From contig JAEOUI010000229.1 of the NCBI GenBank assembly GCA_016839425.1, positions 1 through 16,900 on the forward strand: a stretch of DNA of 16,900 nt, in the 5' to 3' direction. Position 1 is the stretch's first letter. Every line of letters starts with the position of its first letter. This stretch comes from Promethearchaeota archaeon. GTDB lineage: Archaea; Asgardarchaeota; Lokiarchaeia; Sigynarchaeales; SOKP01. Shown here piece by piece: positions 14,039 through 16,900 of the stretch. The position numbers were made by a program, and so were the translations under genes. The notes beneath the pieces are model-generated. The model did no database searches. It saw only the letters and a list, made by a program, of their open reading frames with translations, and was not told the origin of the DNA.

Positions 14039-14599
14039 TTAGCTTCCTAAATATTCTACAGAGAAATAAGTTAATAGGTCAGTAGATGTCCCTATATAGC
14101 TTCTCGTATAAAACGGAACGATTGTACCGAAATATACTTGGAAAGTTATCTCGTCGTCTATATTTAACCATAAAATAGCGTTTATTGAAAAATGTGTTCC
14201 TGTTGTATTAGCACCGGGTGAAAATTCTTCTAAGGCTATATATGTTGAGTCGTTGAAAAAACATAGTTCGATTTGATCGCCCGAATAAGCATTCATTAAT
14301 ATCTTTGCTCTTAAATCGTAATATCCATCATTGCTAACGGTATATTTTCCATTTTCAAAGTGATTTCCAGGATCGTAACTTTCGTTTGGAAGAATTATGG
14401 TCGTGTATTCCATAGAATTAATGACACCACTACCCGAGATAAATGCCTTGCCCCGAAGAGACGAGGCAATATCTATTGGATTTTCCGCCGCTTGATTCGT
14501 TTGAGAAATATATGTGCTATATGACCATAATCCCATACTAGCAATTGCTAAGATTATAGCAATAACTCCTATGATAAGAGTTCCTCTATTATTGGAAAT
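14039..14599 (-). CDS. Membrane-anchored C1q/TNF-like surface protein
   Basis: Conventional start ATG 14536 gives 165 aa, but the frame is open upstream and encodes a clean N-terminal anchor, SNNRGTLIIGVIAIILAIAS, lost with that start. A ribosome binding site AGGATGTGA (14614-14606) lies at the usual distance from ATT 14599, which I take as the likely start; TGA at 14608 closes the frame upstream and no ATG, GTG or TTG lies between. The rest is a beta-rich domain with the pattern of C1q/TNF jelly rolls: HFENGKYTVSNDGYYDLRAKI, then THFSINAILWLNIDDEITFQV and a closing YFSVEYLG. Such domains trimerise in adhesion or surface proteins. The gene is single, flanked by AT-rich spacers and followed by a T-tract terminator. 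The fold call is moderate to good; the start codon is inference. Confidence 0.65.
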   Translation of the reverse strand: MSNNRGTLIIGVIAIILAIASMGLWSYSTYISQTNQAAENPIDIASSLRGKAFISGSGVINSMEYTTIILPNESYDPGNHFENGKYTVSNDGYYDLRAKILMNAYSGDQIELCFFNDSTYIALEEFSPGANTTGTHFSINAILWLNIDDEITFQVYFGTIVPFYTRSYIGTSTDLLTYFSVEYLGS

Positions 14600-14602
14600 G
14601 AT

Positions 14603-14944
14603 ACTTCACATCCTTTGAATTTATTTAAAATTTTGAATTTCTGGAGAATAAGATCTGCTCCTATAATATAAAACAATTTGGAATGATAATGAAGTATTAA
14701 AAAGAATTTCCTTCAGATTTATCCTAAAAAGTAAAGCTTATCGTTATTCAATAGTTCTTATACGATATATCTTCCGAATCATGAATAATTTTGCTCCTTT
14801 TATTTATTTAAAATGATTTTTTTTTTCTTAATATTATATTACTATTCAACAGATTGCACTGTATCGCAGAGTTTAAATACTAGTATTTCTAATAAAGTAA
14901 CAATGCACTGTCAAACAGTGTAAAAATTAATTTAAAATAAATAG
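14603..14944. other. Divergent spacer with promoter of the membrane-protein cluster
   Basis: No gene seen. The right half holds the TATA-like TTTAAATAC (14872-14880) flanked by two CACTGT elements; the left half serves the C1q-like gene on the minus strand and contains T- and A-runs without clear structure. Confidence 0.5.
14857..14920 (+). promoter_or_regulatory. Promoter with paired CACTGT-N3-ACAGTG operators
   Basis: A perfect palindrome CACTGT-CAA-ACAGTG occupies 14906-14920. An imperfect copy CACTGT-ATC-GCAGAG occupies 14857-14871. The TATA-like TTTAAATAC lies directly after the upstream copy, so the downstream palindrome falls near the expected transcription start. This is the layout of a repressor-controlled promoter for the membrane-protein operon. 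Confidence 0.55.
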
Positions 14945-14950
14945 GTGAAA

Positions 14951-15562
14951 ATGATTCAAGAAATGAATCTAAAGGAAACGAAAAAAAGACTTAAACAATC
15001 TATTTTTAAGGACGGAATGTGGGATATAATGATTGGTTCCCTTCTATTATCTCTTTATGTCCTTGGAAACTTGTTTAAAATGTCATACCTAGAATGTTTC
15101 TCATACTGGGCAATTTTAAACATAATTTTAAGGATCGTACAAAAAAAAGTATTAATTCCAAGAATGGGGCGAGTTGAACTTAACGATTTTAGATACAAGG
15201 ATGTCGCAATATATATAGCTTTAGGAATAGGGGGTTTATTAGGGCTTGCTATCGTTTTTTTACAAATTAACAGGGATTCGCTTCTTACAAAATTTATAAT
15301 ATTAGGACTTCCAGGCGTTTTAATAGTTTTAGCGTATTTTATTAATTATAAACGGTTATATCTTTATTCCTTGCTTATAGAGGGTGCGTTTATCGTTTCA
15401 TTGTTAGCATTCCTTTATTCAAATTTGGGATCAGAGATAGAAGCAATCGTGTTCTTATTTATTAGCTTGATTATTATTTCAGTAGGCATCTACGAGCTAA
15501 TAAAATACTTGAAAGAATATCCAACACCATCAACAACGACAAAAGAAGGTGAAAAATCATAG
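14951..15562 (+). CDS. Multi-pass membrane protein, tandem paralogue 1
   Basis: First of four adjacent paralogues. About six hydrophobic helices follow a short charged N-terminus. Family marks shared with the next copies: FKDGMWDIMIG (first helix entry), LIPRMGRVEL (loop after helix 2), KRLYLYSLLIEG (before helix 5) and a C-terminal IYELIKYLKEYP. No transport or enzyme motif is recognised. Start: ATG 14951 is close (2 nt) to AGGTGA; GTG 14945 lies inside that box; ATT 14954 would match the paralogue N-termini (QEMNLKE against QEINIKE of copy 4). The stop TAG overlaps the start of copy 2. The paired CACTGT operators upstream probably control the whole cluster. Confidence 0.75.
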   Translation: MIQEMNLKETKKRLKQSIFKDGMWDIMIGSLLLSLYVLGNLFKMSYLECFSYWAILNIILRIVQKKVLIPRMGRVELNDFRYKDVAIYIALGIGGLLGLAIVFLQINRDSLLTKFIILGLPGVLIVLAYFINYKRLYLYSLLIEGAFIVSLLAFLYSNLGSEIEAIVFLFISLIIISVGIYELIKYLKEYPTPSTTTKEGEKS

Positions 15563-16239
15563 AAGAATTTAACATGAAAGATGTGAAAAGCAAGCTCTAT
15601 AAATCGACATTTGAAGCGGGAATATGGGATATTTTTATAGGATTGTATTTCATAATTTCTCGTTTTATAAATGTCGTATTCAACATACAAGGTATGAGCT
15701 TTATTTTCCTATTGATCGGTTTATTAATCCCTTATCTTATTAGAAGATATGTTGTCTTACCCCGAAAAGGGCGCGTGAAAATTGAAAAAATAAGCAGGAG
15801 AAATAAAAATGTTGTTATAATCGTTTTTTTCTTAATACCGTTTTTGATACCATTTGTAGCAGTTTCTGGATTCATTATTGGTACATTAGTATTTGATTAT
15901 AAGAGTATGGAACTCGCTATAGATCCTGCTGTTTTAGAAGTTTTATTGGATGTTGTCTTTGAATTGGCTTTTATTGCTTTTTTAATAGTAATCGCGTATC
16001 TTACGAAATTCACTCGCTTGTATTATTATGCCCTAATTTTAGGTAGTATAATTTTAGTTTCCGCGTTATTTGAGTTATTTTTGGTATCAATTGTGATAAT
16101 CGTTGCGTGGATAACCCTTGCATTGGGTTCGTGTATCGTATTAGGTGGATTATATTTGCTAATTCAGTTTCTAAAACAGCACCCCTTACCCAAAGAGGCA
16201 GATCTACCAAATATAAGTGAGGTAAAAAATAATGAATGA
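15559..16239 (+). CDS. Multi-pass membrane protein, tandem paralogue 2 (probable ATA start)
   Basis: Same family as its neighbours: FEAGIWDIFIG, VLPRKGRVKI, TRLYYYALILG and GLYLLIQFLKQHP at corresponding places, with about six helices and a longer loop near residues 95-130. The first ATG (15574) would drop five residues, EEFN-type sequence, that align with the N-termini of copies 3 (NEFDMKEMK) and 4. ATA 15559 restores them, overlaps the previous stop as ATAG, and lies exactly 11 nt from the GGT of AAGGTGA, the same distance as in copies 3 and 4. I therefore call ATA as start; the conservative alternative is 15574-16239 (221 aa). Function unknown; a hetero-oligomeric membrane complex is possible. 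Confidence 0.75.
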   Translation: MEEFNMKDVKSKLYKSTFEAGIWDIFIGLYFIISRFINVVFNIQGMSFIFLLIGLLIPYLIRRYVVLPRKGRVKIEKISRRNKNVVIIVFFLIPFLIPFVAVSGFIIGTLVFDYKSMELAIDPAVLEVLLDVVFELAFIAFLIVIAYLTKFTRLYYYALILGSIILVSALFELFLVSIVIIVAWITLALGSCIVLGGLYLLIQFLKQHPLPKEADLPNISEVKNNE

Positions 16240-16831
16240 ATTCGATATGAAAGAAATGAAAAATAATCTTTATAAATCAACATTTAGCGATGGACTGTGG
16301 GACATTTTCATTGGAATGATATTTTTGCTCGTACATGTAATTCCGTATTTGATTCCCGATGTATCTATTTTTCTCGTATATATTGTTTGTTTTTCTTTTC
16401 TGGGCGTTATCAAATCTCGCTTAGTTGATTCTCGAAAAGGAAGAGTAGAACTTAATAAAATATTTAAATCCAATCGAAGTAAATGGGTGGCAGGATTACT
16501 ATTAGTTGCGATAATTTTAACATTATTTATACTTACATCCATATTTGGCATCACCAAAAGCACTCTCATATCGATGATAATGTCGCTTTTTATCCCAGTT
16601 GTAATGATTTTAATTGCATATCTCGTGAAATTCACTCGTTTATATTATTATTCAATGGTGATTGAGGGCGTTTATATTGCAATTTTATTGGTAGCACTCA
16701 CCATGGGAGAGTATTCAATGATTGAGTCGACTCTATTCTTAGTTGTATGTATGGGAATTATAACTTTTGGCATTTACATTTTAATTAAATTCGTAAAATT
16801 ACATCCAATACAAAACGAGGAACTGCAATAA
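16232..16831 (+). CDS. Multi-pass membrane protein, tandem paralogue 3
   Basis: 199 aa, about six helices, overlapping the end of copy 2 by 8 bp. Signature segments FSDGLWDIFIG, DSRKGRVEL, TRLYYYSMVIEG and GIYILIKFVKLHP match the other copies. ATG 16232 has GAGGT 11 nt upstream (from GGT). The short, positively charged tail ends in PIQNEELQ. Overlap and spacing show one operon. No family name recognised. Confidence 0.75.
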   Translation: MNEFDMKEMKNNLYKSTFSDGLWDIFIGMIFLLVHVIPYLIPDVSIFLVYIVCFSFLGVIKSRLVDSRKGRVELNKIFKSNRSKWVAGLLLVAIILTLFILTSIFGITKSTLISMIMSLFIPVVMILIAYLVKFTRLYYYSMVIEGVYIAILLVALTMGEYSMIESTLFLVVCMGIITFGIYILIKFVKLHPIQNEELQ

Positions 16832-16844
16832 AAGGTGACCTATC

Positions 16845-16900
16845 GTGCAAGAGATTAATATCAAAGAAGTGGAAAAAAAACTCTATAAATCAATGTATAA
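16845..16900 (+). CDS. Fourth membrane paralogue, N-terminus only (cut by window end)
   Basis: GTG 16845, with AGGTGA 11 nt upstream from its GGT, opens a frame reading MQEINIKEVEKKLYKSMY that aligns with the N-termini of copies 1-3 (e.g. NEFDMKEMKNNLYKSTF). The sequence stops there, so the gene continues outside the window. Confidence 0.7.
   Translation, partial: MQEINIKEVEKKLYKSMY

Overview
The window is an AT-rich stretch that reads as archaeal. It has TATA-like boxes, probable leaderless starts, GGTGA-type ribosome binding sites, an archaeo-eukaryotic primase domain, a CARF/winged-helix regulator of the HFX_2341 (DUF6293) type and a short-leader amt-glnK operon. An Asgard-type archaeon is plausible, but this is an inference from style; no rRNA or tRNA is present to settle it.

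Layout. 1-1010: a ribbon-helix-helix regulator and a 37-residue acidic peptide behind a promoter with TTACGA repeats. 1307-2861 (minus): ammonium transporter amt followed by its PII partner glnK. 3189-4844 (plus): glutamine-dependent NAD+ synthetase, divergent from amt. 4952-7021: a protein that looks like a PD-(D/E)XK nuclease fused to an archaeal-type primase, convergent with a CARF-wHTH regulator. 7183-10985 (plus): an unrecognised 715-residue protein, an array of four structured RNAs, then an unrecognised 297-residue basic protein. 11013-12815 (minus): a zinc-ribbon/short-chain dehydrogenase fusion. 12889-13813 (minus): a haem-type membrane cytochrome (ferric-reductase-like) and a small acidic membrane peptide. 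14039-14599 (minus): a membrane-anchored C1q/TNF-like surface protein. 14951-16900 (plus): four tandem paralogous multi-pass membrane proteins, the last cut by the window end.

The most striking feature is the RNA array at 9394-10069. Four units of 108-113 nt recur with a period of 187-191 nt. Each folds into a closing stem P1 and three hairpins P2-P4. The stem sequences differ between units but stay paired by compensatory changes, while the junctions are conserved (TTGAG before P2, ATGATGG..AAACA after it, GAAACC before the closing strand). A T-rich promoter-like element sits 37-38 nt upstream of the same base in every unit. This is strong internal evidence for a family of independently transcribed structured RNAs. 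It lies between two proteins I cannot name, and a ribonucleoprotein system is the natural hypothesis.

A second theme is translation starts. In several genes the ribosome binding site and paralogue alignment point to ATA, ATT or possibly ACG as start codon instead of ATG/GTG/TTG.
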